DNA of 64,000 nucleotides from Hyunsoonleella ulvae. Lineage in GTDB: Bacteria; Bacteroidota; Bacteroidia; Flavobacteriales; Flavobacteriaceae. Positions 1-9,344 of the stretch are shown here, one piece after another. The stretch lies in NCBI RefSeq assembly GCF_016827605.1, contig NZ_JAEPJQ010000002.1:744001-808000 (forward strand). Direction: 5' to 3'. The notes beneath the pieces were generated by a model that saw nothing but the letters and a program-made list of their open reading frames with translations, searched no databases and was not told where the DNA came from. The translations under genes were made by a program, and so were the position numbers. Position 1 is the stretch's first letter. Every line of letters starts with the position of its first letter.

Positions 1-768
1 AAAACAACAAATACCGTTTTAGAGTTTGGCGTTGTGGCTCCAGCTACTAATGGTATTAAAAATATAGCTGAAACAGGGAATACAAGTGCATTTAATAGTG
101 AAATAAACACATTAATTTCGTCTGGAGAATGTGACCAATATTTACAACAAGGTTTTTCCCCTTTTGCTGGAAACAATAGTAACTCCACATTAACAAGTGT
201 GTCTGTAAGTGAAGATTTCCCTTTAATTACCTTAGTCTCGATGGTGGCACCAAGTCCAGATTGGTTTATTGCCGTAAACAGCCTAGATTTAAGATCTGGA
301 AATCCTTCTGTAAATAATGGTTGGAAAGATACTTTTACTATGGATGTATTTGTTTATGATGCTGGAACAGACTCAGGAACTGATTACGGTTCTGGGAATT
401 CGATAACAACGCCTAGGGATCCCATTAGTATGGTTTCTGGATTTCCTATTAATGGTAATAGAATGGCAACTGTTACTTTCACCTATAATTCTTCTACATT
501 AAGTAATCCTGCTGTAGAAAGCTTTGGTAATGTAAAAATACACCCAAATCCAACATCTGGAAAAATAACGATTTCTAATATTCAAAATACAAATATCAAG
601 CGTGTTGAAATATTTTCAATTCTAGGTAAATTAAAACAAGACTATTTTATTGAAAAAAAAGTTAAACACCTAGATTTAGATGTATCAAATTTAACTTCAG
701 GCATTTACCTGCTAAAGCTTAATAATGAGGATGGTAACGCTAAAACGCAAAAGTTAATAGTACGATAA
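1..768 (+). CDS. Spondin-domain protein with T9SS sorting domain (5' end missing)
   Basis: The reading frame is open from base 1, so the gene starts before the window and the GTG at 34 is only an internal codon. The first ~170 visible residues resemble the spondin_N domain of secreted Bacteroidota proteins: NGIKNIAETG, then APSPDWFIAV with the typical Ser-Pro-Asp-Trp core, then GWKDTFTMDV. The last ~75 residues form a type A T9SS sorting domain, with an HPNPTSGKI motif, a VEIFSILGK strand, LTSGIYLLKL and a basic KLIVR end. The protein is therefore expected to cross the outer membrane by the type IX system and be anchored to or released from the surface. The ligand is unknown. The next gene has its own promoter-like element and also encodes a T9SS substrate. 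Family assignment is good; the role is not. Confidence 0.8.
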   Translation, partial: KTTNTVLEFGVVAPATNGIKNIAETGNTSAFNSEINTLISSGECDQYLQQGFSPFAGNNSNSTLTSVSVSEDFPLITLVSMVAPSPDWFIAVNSLDLRSGNPSVNNGWKDTFTMDVFVYDAGTDSGTDYGSGNSITTPRDPISMVSGFPINGNRMATVTFTYNSSTLSNPAVESFGNVKIHPNPTSGKITISNIQNTNIKRVEIFSILGKLKQDYFIEKKVKHLDLDVSNLTSGIYLLKLNNEDGNAKTQKLIVR

Positions 769-832
769 TCTCACATCGTCGATAAAAAATTTACACTTAA
801 CGTTTTTTTTACATAAAATTAAAGCCATAGGG

Positions 833-840
833 TACTTTTG
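833..840 (+). promoter_or_regulatory. Bacteroidota-type -7 element (TACTTTTG)
   Basis: TACTTTTG fits the TAnnTTTG consensus of the Bacteroidota primary sigma factor exactly. It lies 19 bases before the ATG at 859, so transcription would begin near 847. It contains the TTG at 838 that could otherwise be taken as the start codon of the metalloprotease gene, which argues for an ATG start. No convincing -33 TTG was identified. Confidence 0.55.
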
Positions 841-858
841 ATCCAAACGATGTGCCCC

Positions 859-2865
859 ATGAAGTTTTACCCCAATTTGAGTATTCCTATACTTGCTATA
901 TTATTATTGTTTGTAACGGACAATTTTGCTCAAAACACTTCTCATTTTTGTGGTACTGAAATAACAGAGAAATCCCTATCATACACCCAAGCTTTTCATG
1001 ATGATATAAAATTTCATGAAAATGAGTTTATGGCTATTACAGAAAAAACTAAAAAATCTGGAACGCATAAAAACACATTACCTGCTCCATTAAATTCTAT
1101 ACCTGTAAAAGCATTTATTATCAGGCCTTCTTCAGGTCATGGCGGTTTAAACATAGATGATTTGCATAAGGCTATTAATGATCTAAACACATTGTACGCT
1201 GATGCGTTTATGGAATTTTTTCTTTGTGATGGTGTAGAATATATTGATAATGATGATTACTATTATAAGTTTAACAGAACACAAGAAACTGATGTAACCG
1301 AAAGTTACTATACTCCCGGCGTCATCAATATTTATTTCACAGATTATGTTGAGGTAACAACTGGTGTTGGGTTGTGTGGATACTCTAATACTTTTGGAGG
1401 CTCTGATGTTATCGTGATGAATAATACATGTGCTACCAACGGTACATCGTTAGCACATGAAATTGGACACTTCTTTTCTTTAATGCACACCCATGGCCCT
1501 GACAACCATAAACTAACTACTGAATTGGTAGATGGTTCTAACTGTGATACCGATGGAGATATGATATGCGATACACCTGCTGATCCCGGGTTAAGTATTT
1601 ATAATGTTAATACTGATTGTGAATATACTGGTAGTATAAAAGATACTAATGGAGATTTATTCCAACCTGATACTGAAAATATAATGTCTTATTCTAGATC
1701 TAGCTGTAAATCTCATTTTTCGCAACAGCAGCTCGCTAGAATGTACGCTTTTTATAAATCTGCCAGACAATATTTATCCTGTCCGTCAACAAATGTAAAT
1801 TTTACTGCTGATAATTTTCAAGCTTGTGAAGATGAGTTAACTGTTAATTTTACAGACTTAAGTGTTGGTGCTACTTCGTGGCAATGGGATGTAGATGGAG
1901 ATAATGAAATTGACTATGTAGAACAACATCCTACCCATACCTTTACTGCGGGTATTTATGATGTAACGCTAACCATTACCACTGCTAGTTCGGCATTTAA
2001 AAACGGGGATGAAAACACCAAATCTTTTGTAAAAACGATAAGCAAGACATTTTCTCAAATTATAAAAGTTGGTACTCATGAAGATACTACTATGGATGTA
2101 GATTTTGATACGTTCGGTTTTGCCAGTTCTGATGGTTGGTCTGCAATTGATGTTTCGGGTCATGGCTTTAATTGGTTAATAAATTCAGCAGAAACGGTAT
2201 CTACAAATACAGGACCTATGATGGATAAAACCAGTGGGGAACGTTCTGGAAACTATATTTACACAGAAGCTTCAGGATCTAAGGAAGGCGATGTTGCTGA
2301 ATTTGTTTCCCCTTGTATCAGTATCAATGAACAAAATACATCTCTAGACTTTTACTATCACATGTTTGGAGATCATATAGGAGAACTTCATATAGACATA
2401 GAAACAAATGAAGGCTATGTGTATGATGTTATTCCTGCCATTAAAGGTGCTCAGCAAATTAATCAAGATGATGATTTTGTGTTAGAAACGGTTAACTTAT
2501 CTCGTTTTTATGGAGAGACTATAAATATTCACTTTAGAGCCGTTCGTGGCAAGGGATGGGCTGGAGATATTGCCATTGATGGTATTCGTATTAAAGGAAA
2601 CTCAGTGGTGCAAAAAAGTAAAAATACCTCTACCCTAAAACTGTTTCCTAATCCTGTTACCAATAACATTATAAACATAGTATCTACATCAGAAAAACCA
2701 AATCCAAAACAATATTACACCATATCTAATCTTGTTGGACAGGTATTTTTAAAAGGAAGCTTACTAGACCATCAACAAATTAATGTATCTAAATTACCCA
2801 AAGGATCCTATTTAATTACTGTGATAAATGGTAAAAACGTGGAGGTAAAACAGTTTATCAAATAG
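859..2865 (+). CDS. Secreted M43-like zinc metalloprotease with PKD and MAM-like domains, T9SS substrate
   Basis: About 668 residues from the ATG at 859 (850 is also possible). The chosen start gives a clean signal peptide ending near DNFAQ. The catalytic domain carries HEIGHFFSLMH, a metzincin-type HExxHxxxxxH zinc site, followed by a Met-turn (NIMSYSRSSC) and several cysteines, as in M43 pappalysin-like (cytophagalysin) proteases. A PKD-like domain follows (FTDLSVGATSWQWDVDGD, then TFTAGIYDVTL), then a MAM/jelly-roll-like region ending WAGDIAIDGIRI. A type A T9SS sorting domain closes the protein (LFPNPVTNNI, then LPKGSYLITV). The third zinc-motif section has Ser where Gly is usual. It is probably exported by Sec, then T9SS, to the cell surface or medium to cleave proteins; the substrate is unknown. 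It ends three bases from the convergent pyrD. Confidence 0.85.
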   Translation: MKFYPNLSIPILAILLLFVTDNFAQNTSHFCGTEITEKSLSYTQAFHDDIKFHENEFMAITEKTKKSGTHKNTLPAPLNSIPVKAFIIRPSSGHGGLNIDDLHKAINDLNTLYADAFMEFFLCDGVEYIDNDDYYYKFNRTQETDVTESYYTPGVINIYFTDYVEVTTGVGLCGYSNTFGGSDVIVMNNTCATNGTSLAHEIGHFFSLMHTHGPDNHKLTTELVDGSNCDTDGDMICDTPADPGLSIYNVNTDCEYTGSIKDTNGDLFQPDTENIMSYSRSSCKSHFSQQQLARMYAFYKSARQYLSCPSTNVNFTADNFQACEDELTVNFTDLSVGATSWQWDVDGDNEIDYVEQHPTHTFTAGIYDVTLTITTASSAFKNGDENTKSFVKTISKTFSQIIKVGTHEDTTMDVDFDTFGFASSDGWSAIDVSGHGFNWLINSAETVSTNTGPMMDKTSGERSGNYIYTEASGSKEGDVAEFVSPCISINEQNTSLDFYYHMFGDHIGELHIDIETNEGYVYDVIPAIKGAQQINQDDDFVLETVNLSRFYGETINIHFRAVRGKGWAGDIAIDGIRIKGNSVVQKSKNTSTLKLFPNPVTNNIINIVSTSEKPNPKQYYTISNLVGQVFLKGSLLDHQQINVSKLPKGSYLITVINGKNVEVKQFIK

Positions 2866-2868
2866 TAA

Positions 2869-3909
2869 CTACTTACTATTTCCCTCTAGGATAGCTTTGT
2901 TGATGCGCTTTATTAAACTAGGACCTTCATAGATAAAACCTGTGTAGATTTGTACTAAATCTGCGCCAGCGTTTAACTTATCCAATGCATCTTCCGCAGA
3001 ATGGATACCCCCTACTCCAATAATAGGAAATGTTTTATTACTTTTTTCCGAAAGGTATTTAATAACCTTAGTGCTCTTTTCTTTAATAGGTTGCCCACTA
3101 AGCCCGCCATTACCAATAGCATCAAGCCTCTCTTTTTTAGCTTTTAAACCGTTTCTATCTGTAGAGGTATTACTAGCTATAACACCATCTAGATTAGTGT
3201 CTTTTACAAGTTCTACGATTTCATCTAACTGACCATCATTTAAATCTGGAGCAATCTTCAACAAAATTGGTTTTTGCACCTCAAATGTAGTGTTCTCCTT
3301 TTTAACAGCTTCTATGAGTTCTTCTAAATAGTCCTTGTCATTTAGTTTTGCATGGCTCCCTACATTTGGGCAGCTTACATTCAATACAAAATAATCTACA
3401 TACGGGTGTAGTGCCTTAAAACACTGTAAATAATCCTTGGTATAATCTTCAGGCTTAGTAGCTGTATTTTTTCCAATATTTCCTCCAATAATTAGTTTGC
3501 CCTTATTCTTTTTTAATTGGGTAATGGCAGCTTCTAATCCTTCATTATTAAACCCCATTCTGTTTATAACACCTTTGTCATCCTTTAAGCGAAATAACCG
3601 CTTTTTAGGGTTCCCGGGTTGCCCTTTTGGAGTTACCGTTCCTATTTCTATAAAACCAAATCCAAAATTTGCCAGTTCGTTATACAACACAGCATTCTTA
3701 TCAAATCCAGCAGCCAGTCCTACTGGGTTTTTAAACTTTAATCCAAAAAGATTTCGTTCCAAACGTTTATCTTCAACCGTATATAAACTCCTAAATAAAG
3801 CAGAAACCCCAGGTATTTTTGAAGTAATTTTTACAAGACTGAATGTAAAATGATGAATTTTTTCGGGATCGAATGCGAAAAATATTGGTCTTAGAAGTGT
3901 TTTGTACAT
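2869..3909 (-). CDS. pyrD: Dihydroorotate dehydrogenase (quinone), class 2
   Basis: 346 residues, the usual length for class 2 enzymes. It oxidises dihydroorotate to orotate in pyrimidine synthesis, passing electrons through FMN to the quinone pool at the inner membrane. The N-terminal amphipathic extension typical of class 2 is present ([17 protein letters not shown]). Other hallmarks are the FMN/substrate loop [10 protein letters not shown], the catalytic-base segment NVSCPN, the GGLSGQPI segment, and the phosphate-binding end [13 protein letters not shown] with [12 protein letters not shown]. It is transcribed divergently from pepT and converges on the metalloprotease gene. No oddities were seen. 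Confidence 0.97.
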   Translation of the reverse strand: MYKTLLRPIFFAFDPEKIHHFTFSLVKITSKIPGVSALFRSLYTVEDKRLERNLFGLKFKNPVGLAAGFDKNAVLYNELANFGFGFIEIGTVTPKGQPGNPKKRLFRLKDDKGVINRMGFNNEGLEAAITQLKKNKGKLIIGGNIGKNTATKPEDYTKDYLQCFKALHPYVDYFVLNVSCPNVGSHAKLNDKDYLEELIEAVKKENTTFEVQKPILLKIAPDLNDGQLDEIVELVKDTNLDGVIASNTSTDRNGLKAKKERLDAIGNGGLSGQPIKEKSTKVIKYLSEKSNKTFPIIGVGGIHSAEDALDKLNAGADLVQIYTGFIYEGPSLIKRINKAILEGNSK

Positions 3910-3923
3910 CTGTAATATTTGTG

Positions 3924-3931
3924 CAAAAATA
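3924..3931 (-). promoter_or_regulatory. Possible pyrD -7 element
   Basis: On the minus strand this reads TATTTTTG, matching TAnnTTTG. It lies 15 bases upstream of the pyrD ATG, giving a very short predicted leader. The motif is low in information in AT-rich DNA and no -33 element was seen, so the call is tentative. Confidence 0.35.
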
Positions 3932-4069
3932 GGTTGAAATCTTGTAAATAAAAAATTGACATTATGCGAGTATAGGACACTTTAAATTTCAATAAATATT
4001 GTAAATTGTATAAAAATACTTAGCTTCAAAAGAGACTTAACAAACCATACATCTAAACCATACTTCTGT

Positions 4070-5326
4070 ATGATTTCAAAAGAAGATATCACAAAACGTT
4101 TTATAGGTTATGCTAGGATTGACACGGAGTCTGATCCTAATTCGAACACAACCCCAAGCACTAAAAAACAATGGAATTTGGCTAATAAGCTAGCTGAAGA
4201 ACTTAAAACTATTGGCATGCAAGATGTGTCTGTAGACCACAATGCCTATATTATGGCAACTTTACCTAGTAATGTAGATTATAAAGTACCTACCATAGGT
4301 TTTATATCTCATTTTGATACCTCTCCAGATTTTACTGGTGCTAACGTAAACCCGCAAATTGTAGAAAATTACCATGGAGGCGATATAGTTTTAAACAAAG
4401 AACAAAACATCATATTATCACCTGATTATTTTGATGACCTAAAACTATATATTGGGCAGACCTTAATCACTACTGATGGCACTACACTGTTGGGTGCAGA
4501 TGATAAAGCTGGTATATGTGAAATTGTGTCAGCAATGGAATACCTTATTAATCATCCAGAAATTAAACACGGTACTATACGTGTTGGGTTTACACCAGAT
4601 GAGGAAATTGGTAGGGGCGCCCATAAGTTTGATGTGGAGAAATTTGGTGCAGATTGGGCTTATACTATGGATGGAAGTCAAATTGGGGAGCTAGAATATG
4701 AAAACTTTAATGCTGCTAGTGCCATCGTAAAAATAAAAGGTAAGATCGTACATCCAGGTTATGCAAAAGGTAAAATGATAAATTCCATGTATATCGCAAC
4801 AGAATTTATCAACTCCTTACCGAGAATTGAAACACCAGAACACACTGAAGGTTACCAAGGTTTTTTTCATTTACATGATATGATAGGTAATGTAGAGGAA
4901 ACTACGCTACAATACATTATTCGTGATCATGATAAAGCTCATTTTGAAGCACGCAAAGATGTGATGCTAAAACTAACCAATGAGTTGAACACACAATATG
5001 GAAAGGAAGTTATTACTACAGAAATACATGACCAGTATTATAATATGCGTGAAAAAATTGAACCTGTAATGCATATTGTTGATATTGCCGAAGAGGCTAT
5101 GAAACAATTAGATATAGCCCCTTTAATTAAAGCGATACGTGGTGGCACCGATGGTTCGCAATTAAGTTATATGGGGTTGCCGTGCCCAAATATTTTTGCT
5201 GGAGGTCATAACTTTCATGGGCGTTATGAGTATATCCCCGTAGAAAGTATGATTAAGGCCACCGAAGTGATTTGTAAGATTGCGGAGTTAACAGCAATTA
5301 AAACTAAGGATAACTTGATTTTTTAA
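4070..5326 (+). CDS. pepT: Peptidase T (tripeptide aminopeptidase)
   Basis: 418 residues, close to the family's ~410. This cytoplasmic M20-family di-zinc enzyme removes N-terminal residues from tripeptides. Metal ligands and catalytic residues are in the expected order: ISHFDTSPD (His and Asp), [11 protein letters not shown] (bridging Asp), [10 protein letters not shown] (catalytic Glu pair), [14 protein letters not shown], and [17 protein letters not shown] (last His). The [19 protein letters not shown] segment is typical of PepT. The ATG at 4070 fits the family N-terminus ([17 protein letters not shown]). The gene stands alone, divergent from pyrD. Confidence 0.96.
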   Translation: MISKEDITKRFIGYARIDTESDPNSNTTPSTKKQWNLANKLAEELKTIGMQDVSVDHNAYIMATLPSNVDYKVPTIGFISHFDTSPDFTGANVNPQIVENYHGGDIVLNKEQNIILSPDYFDDLKLYIGQTLITTDGTTLLGADDKAGICEIVSAMEYLINHPEIKHGTIRVGFTPDEEIGRGAHKFDVEKFGADWAYTMDGSQIGELEYENFNAASAIVKIKGKIVHPGYAKGKMINSMYIATEFINSLPRIETPEHTEGYQGFFHLHDMIGNVEETTLQYIIRDHDKAHFEARKDVMLKLTNELNTQYGKEVITTEIHDQYYNMREKIEPVMHIVDIAEEAMKQLDIAPLIKAIRGGTDGSQLSYMGLPCPNIFAGGHNFHGRYEYIPVESMIKATEVICKIAELTAIKTKDNLIF

Positions 5327-5546
5327 AAAATTAGCCCCTCTAACTAACATAGGATTTAAGTCGTTTAAACAACACTTATCCATGAAACTGTTATTAGTAA
5401 TTTAGAATAAGCATTACCTATATATATCAAAAGTCTTGATTAGTAACTCCAAACACGAAATGTCGTGTAAATGTCGTAGATAAAACATTATTAAGTTTTG
5501 GTAAACTTTATGATTGAAGATAATTTTACTTAAAATTTCAATTTGA
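5327..5546. other. Intergenic stretch, nothing recognised
   Basis: AT-rich spacer between pepT and the HTH/WG-repeat gene. AAGTTTTG at 5493-5500 is one base off the TAnnTTTG promoter consensus and could serve the downstream gene. No RNA gene, terminator hairpin or repeat was found here. Confidence 0.4.
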
Positions 5547-6539
5547 ATGGATAGACTTGATTTCGGAAAAGAATTAATTAGAATAAGAAAAGCTAAAGGA
5601 TTAACTCAAGCTGAAGTTGCAGATAAATGTAATATAACAATACGCACGATTCAAAGAATTGAATCTGGTACTGTTAAACCAAGAAGTTCTACTATCAAAA
5701 TTATTTCTGAATTCTTAGAAATTGATTTTTTCGAAAACTCAATTCAAAATTCAAGTTTTAAAAACCGTACAGCTCTATGGTATTTAAAAGACACCTTTAA
5801 CTTAAAAACAAACACAATGAAAAAAATCTCAATTTTATCTGCCTCTTTACTTATTTTAACTCTTATAGGTATAAACATATTTAATACTGAAGCACAATCT
5901 AAATCGTCTAACAAAAAATCTGAAGTAACAATAGAAAGTCAAAATAAAGAAAATGATTTCTCTAAGGACTTTGATGAATTTAAAATTGAAGGGGATTTTG
6001 TTTTTGTTAAAAAAAACAAGAAATATGGTTTGATGAACCTAGACGGAACAATAATTATTCCTTGTGAATATGATAAATTTGAAGTTGAAAATAATTACGT
6101 TTTAACATTGAAAGGCAATAAACGTGGTTTGATGAATCTAGATGGAGAAACCATCATTCCTTGTGAATATAACACGTTTGAAGTTAGTGGTAATTATGTT
6201 TTAACCCTAAAAGGCAATAAACGTGGTCTGATGAATCTAGATGGAGAAACCATCATTCCCTGTGAGTACGATATGTTTGAAATTAGTGGTAATTATGTTT
6301 TAACCCTAAAAGGCAATAAACGTGGTTTGATGAATCTAGATGGAGAAACTATCATTCCCTGTGAGTACACCAGCTTTAACATAGAAGATAGTTATGTTTT
6401 TGTCTCAAAATATAACAAACACGGGTTAATGAATTTAAATGGTAAAACAATAATTCCTTGTGAATACGATACCATGAAATTTGAAAAGGGAATAGCAATT
6501 GTAACAAAAAATGGAAAGACTAAACAAATACGGATTTAA
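5547..6539 (+). CDS. XRE-type HTH protein with membrane segment and WG-like repeats
   Basis: 330 residues in three parts. Residues 5-60 form a Cro/C1-type helix-turn-helix (IRKAKGLTQAEVADKCNI, then TIRTIQRIESG). Residues 91-112 form a single hydrophobic segment (ISILSASLLILTLIG) that starts at an internal Met and looks like a signal anchor. Residues ~155-325 hold five WG/KWG-like beta repeats, each ~33 residues, with the pattern GLMNLDGETIIPCEY. The layout predicts a membrane-tethered one-component regulator with an extracytoplasmic repeat domain. Alternatively the ATG at 5817 could give a separate secreted WG-repeat product. Neighbours are unrelated, so no target is suggested. HTH and repeat assignments are firm; function is inference. 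Confidence 0.75.
   Translation: MDRLDFGKELIRIRKAKGLTQAEVADKCNITIRTIQRIESGTVKPRSSTIKIISEFLEIDFFENSIQNSSFKNRTALWYLKDTFNLKTNTMKKISILSASLLILTLIGINIFNTEAQSKSSNKKSEVTIESQNKENDFSKDFDEFKIEGDFVFVKKNKKYGLMNLDGTIIIPCEYDKFEVENNYVLTLKGNKRGLMNLDGETIIPCEYNTFEVSGNYVLTLKGNKRGLMNLDGETIIPCEYDMFEISGNYVLTLKGNKRGLMNLDGETIIPCEYTSFNIEDSYVFVSKYNKHGLMNLNGKTIIPCEYDTMKFEKGIAIVTKNGKTKQIRI
6117..6413 (+). repeat. Three 99-bp in-frame tandem repeats (WG-like units)
   Basis: Three consecutive 33-codon units begin at 6117, 6216 and 6315. They share long identical stretches such as AAAGGCAATAAACGTGGT and ATGAATCTAGATGGAGAAAC. Flanking units at about 6015 and 6414 are more diverged. Near-identity at the nucleotide level suggests recent expansion, so copy number may vary between strains. 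Confidence 0.85.
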
Positions 6540-6604
6540 GACAACCGCTAATTACTATATTCGATGCTAGAGATTATACTAATCAAGTAAACTCCTTAAG
6601 TTTT

Positions 6605-6612
6605 TATATTTG
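6605..6612 (+). promoter_or_regulatory. Possible -7 element (TATATTTG) for the YdeI-like gene
   Basis: TATATTTG is an exact TAnnTTTG match, 76 bases before the TTG start at 6688. The spacer 6540-6687 contains nothing else recognisable. No -33 element was confirmed. Confidence 0.4.
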
Positions 6613-6687
6613 AATGATTATTTACTAAATTAAGTACTAAATAAACTCAAATAATTCTAAATATAAATACACTAACGAATCTCTTCA

Positions 6688-7287
6688 TTGAAAAAAGTCC
6701 ACTCTGTAGAAGAATACATAGAAGAAAATGCACAATACAGTAAAGCTTTAGAACTCCTGCGTTCCATTATACTTTCCACAGTATTGGAAGAAACCATAAA
6801 ATGGAGTTTTCCTGTGTATACGCTTAAAAACAAAAACGTACTAAGCTTAGGTGCTTTTAAAAACCATTTTGGAATTTGGTTTTTTAATGGTGTATTTCTA
6901 AAAGATGATTTAAATATTTTACAAAACGCCCAAGATGGAAAAACCAAAGCGATGCGACAAATGCGCTTTACCTGTATTGATGATATCGACAAAAATGTTG
7001 TTTTAGCTTATGTAAAAGAAGCCATTGAAAACCAAAAACTAGGAAAAGAAATAAAACCAGACAGAAGCAAAAAAGAGGTTATCATACCTAAACACCTTAA
7101 TGATGCTTTACAAAGTAACCTTGATTTAGCATCGGCATTTAAAAACCTCTCCAATGCTAAACAGCGGGAATATTGCAACTACATTTATACCGCTAAACGA
7201 AATACCACAAAACAAACGCGACTAGAAAAAATTATACCCATGATTTTAAATGGGGTTGGCTTACACGATAAATACAAAAACTGCTAA
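6688..7287 (+). CDS. YdeI/OmpD-associated family protein (DUF1801-like N-terminus)
   Basis: 199 residues starting at TTG. An in-frame stop at 6673 and the lack of an ATG before residue ~89 make TTG the only sensible start. The N-terminal ~110 residues match the DUF1801 fold (EETIKWSFPVYTLKNKNVL, then LGAFKNHFGIWFFNG). The C-terminal ~80 residues match the YdeI/OmdA helical domain (IPKHLNDALQSN, then SNAKQREYCNYIYTAKRNTT). The family is widespread in Bacteroidota and its biochemical role is unsettled. It stands alone, convergent with the yajC operon. Confidence 0.8.
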   Translation: MKKVHSVEEYIEENAQYSKALELLRSIILSTVLEETIKWSFPVYTLKNKNVLSLGAFKNHFGIWFFNGVFLKDDLNILQNAQDGKTKAMRQMRFTCIDDIDKNVVLAYVKEAIENQKLGKEIKPDRSKKEVIIPKHLNDALQSNLDLASAFKNLSNAKQREYCNYIYTAKRNTTKQTRLEKIIPMILNGVGLHDKYKNC

Positions 7288-7292
7288 AAACT

Positions 7293-7321
7293 AAAAAAGC
7301 TTCCCAAAATATGGAAAGCTT
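7293..7321 (-). terminator. Rho-independent terminator of the nusB-DUF1573-yajC operon
   Basis: On the minus strand AAGCTTTCC and GGGAAGCTT form a 9-bp stem with one G-U pair around a 7-base loop, followed by a run of T. It lies 27 bases past the yajC stop. On the plus strand the stem has a mismatch and a poor T tract, so it mainly serves the leftward operon. Confidence 0.7.
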
Positions 7322-7347
7322 CTTTAATGTTAGTTTTTATTTAATTT

Positions 7348-7647
7348 TTATTTTTTTGGAGTAACTGGAGCATTTAATTTAGTACTCATCTCCATAGAAA
7401 TTGCGGAACGGTCGAATTTTAACTTACCTGCTAATGTTTCTATAACACAAGAGTTGTCCTTATCGTTCAGTTCGGCTATTTTACCGTGTAAACCACTTTT
7501 GGTAATTACTCGGTCTCCCTTTTTTAATTCTGCTGCGAATTTCTTTTCTTTTTTGGCACGTTTCATTTGTGGTGCAATCATAAAGAAATAAATAACCACA
7601 AACATTAATATGAATGGCATTAAACTGCCGAATCCTCCTTCTCCCAT
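7348..7647 (-). CDS. yajC: Preprotein translocase accessory subunit YajC
   Basis: 99 residues with one N-terminal membrane helix (MPFILMFVVIYFFMIAPQ). A basic cytoplasmic stretch follows (MKRAKKEKKF), then the conserved LKKGDRVITKSGLHGKI segment. YajC associates with SecDF and assists the SecYEG translocon. It is the last gene of a leftward operon after nusB and a DUF1573 gene, an order common in Flavobacteriia, and is followed by a terminator. Length and domain layout are normal. Confidence 0.95.
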   Translation of the reverse strand: MGEGGFGSLMPFILMFVVIYFFMIAPQMKRAKKEKKFAAELKKGDRVITKSGLHGKIAELNDKDNSCVIETLAGKLKFDRSAISMEMSTKLNAPVTPKK

Positions 7648-7660
7648 TGATTTTTATAAT

Positions 7661-8137
7661 TTAGCTTTTAGCTGCTGGTTTTGCTTTATTTGGGTCTGGT
7701 TTTACAAATGCCGTAATTTTAACACTTTCTCTACCAGTTTCTGTATTTGCTGTAATATTTATGGTTTTTGAAACCTTGTTAGTACCACTACCGTTAAACT
7801 TCACGGTAAACTGCCCTTGTCCTCCTGGGGCTAGAGGTTCTCTGCTCCAATCTTTAGGCACTGTACATCCGCAGGTACTTTTTATGTCTGTAATTACAAG
7901 CGGTGCTTCGCCTGTATTCTTGTAAGTAAAAACAGTTTCTACCTGTGTTTTAGCTTCAATTTCTCCAAAATCGTGTTCTTTTTTATCAAATGTCAATACT
8001 GGAAATTTTGATGCTACAGCATCCCTTTCAGCAGCTTTCGCAACATTTGCTTCACTTATCTTTTTAGTAGCATCCTCTTTACAAGACGTAAAAGCTACCA
8101 AGCATAATGTACTTAATCCTAATATTACTTTTTTCAT
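7661..8137 (-). CDS. DUF1573 lipoprotein
   Basis: 158 residues from the ATG at 8137. This start gives a lipoprotein signal with a lipobox-like VAFTSC, while the upstream in-frame ATG at 8164 would place nine non-signal residues in front. The mature part is an Ig-like DUF1573 domain (FDKKEHDFGEIEAKTQVETV, then VITDIKSTCGCTVPKDW) with the family's conserved CGC motif. It is probably anchored in the periplasm. DUF1573 proteins are abundant in Bacteroidota and have no settled function. It lies between nusB and yajC in one transcription unit. Confidence 0.85.
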   Translation of the reverse strand: MKKVILGLSTLCLVAFTSCKEDATKKISEANVAKAAERDAVASKFPVLTFDKKEHDFGEIEAKTQVETVFTYKNTGEAPLVITDIKSTCGCTVPKDWSREPLAPGGQGQFTVKFNGSGTNKVSKTINITANTETGRESVKITAFVKPDPNKAKPAAKS

Positions 8138-8222
8138 AATGTTTCCTTTTATGATTTGGTGCATAAAAATAGCAATAATTTAAATGTTTAAAAACTTTTA
8201 TGGCTTCTTAACAAGGTTTATG

Positions 8223-9170
8223 CTATATTAAACCGCGTCCTACCTTATTTAGTTTGTCTGTTTTCTTATATTCTTTTACAAGTTTATCTAGAATACCATT
8301 TATAAATATGCTACTCTTTGGTGTAGAGTATTCTTTGGCAATTTCTAAATACTCATTAATAGTAACCTTTACAGGTATTGATGGAAAATGCTGCAATTCA
8401 CATATACCCATTTGTAATAGCACATAATCTAAACTGGCAATTCTATCTGCGTCCCAATTTTTAGTTTTCTGGGCAATTTCTTCATTTATAGCTTTGGTAT
8501 TCAGTATGGTTTTTTTAAACAAATCTATTGCAAATTGTTTATCATCCACATCCTTGTATAGTTTAGGGGCAAAGTGTGCTTCAGAACTGCCGTTTTTCAA
8601 CTTTCGTAATAGTTTTAAAATGGTAGTATTTACAGTAGGTAGATCATCCAACCATGTTAAATGCTTATCTTCAATATAATCGTAAAGCTTTTCGTTTGGT
8701 GCAATTATTTCTTTAAATATATCAATAAAGAAAGTCTTATCTTCCTTAAAATCTGATGTTCTGGTTTGCATGTAATCTTTATACAAATCACTTTTAAGAA
8801 TCGCTTTAAAAATGATATCTACATACTCACTATCTAATTCCCAATTAAAGTATTTATTATCTTCTATCTGCTTTAAAAATGCTTCATTCTGCGCTATGAG
8901 ATGGAATACTTGATTATTTACAAACTTTCTGTTTGGGTTTTTATCTTCAGAAGTCGCTAAGTGCTTTTTTTGCTTTTTTTCTAGGTCTTGAGTCGCTCTT
9001 TTTTGAACTTCAAGCAACAACGCTATCATGAGCAAATACAGATTGTACATGTTCTCTATACTAAACAATAAGAATTTTTCATTCTGTTTTAAACCATCGC
9101 TTTCACTACCGTTAAAAGCATAAATGGTTTGCATTACCTTAACACGAATATGTCTTCTGTTTAGCATCAT
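8223..9170 (-). CDS. nusB: Transcription antitermination factor NusB (extended form)
   Basis: 315 residues, more than twice the ~140 of E. coli NusB. The N-terminus has the family RRHIRVKVMQTIYAF segment. The C-terminal ~140 residues hold the conserved NusB helices (DADRIASLDYVLLQMG, then PVKVTINEYLEIAKEYS, then SSIFINGILDKL). The ~150 residues between are a charged helical insertion typical of Bacteroidota NusB. NusB binds boxA RNA with NusE (S10) to support rRNA antitermination. It is the first gene of the operon with DUF1573 and yajC. The second codon is also ATG, so the start is uncertain by one residue. Confidence 0.92.
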   Translation of the reverse strand: MMLNRRHIRVKVMQTIYAFNGSESDGLKQNEKFLLFSIENMYNLYLLMIALLLEVQKRATQDLEKKQKKHLATSEDKNPNRKFVNNQVFHLIAQNEAFLKQIEDNKYFNWELDSEYVDIIFKAILKSDLYKDYMQTRTSDFKEDKTFFIDIFKEIIAPNEKLYDYIEDKHLTWLDDLPTVNTTILKLLRKLKNGSSEAHFAPKLYKDVDDKQFAIDLFKKTILNTKAINEEIAQKTKNWDADRIASLDYVLLQMGICELQHFPSIPVKVTINEYLEIAKEYSTPKSSIFINGILDKLVKEYKKTDKLNKVGRGLI

Positions 9171-9222
9171 TACAAAGAACTTAAGTTAAAACGTATATAT
9201 TGTTTTTTACCTTTTACTTGGG

Positions 9223-9230
9223 CAAAAATA
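9223..9230 (-). promoter_or_regulatory. Possible nusB operon -7 element
   Basis: The minus strand reads TATTTTTG, matching TAnnTTTG, 53 bases upstream of the nusB start. This is a reasonable distance for a leader of ~45 nt. No clear -33 element was found. Confidence 0.4.
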
Positions 9231-9344
9231 AAACTATTTTAATAAAATAAGTGCTGATTTTTTGTTTTGTTTCAGTTAATTCGTTTTAGCTATTATTTAA
9301 CAGTTATCAAACCTTATACTACATCAATTATATATATAATGGCG

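Noticed and set aside
34-36. GTG at 34 as the true start of the first gene
   Set aside because: The frame is open to base 1, there is no signal peptide after the GTG, and spondin-domain sequence begins immediately.
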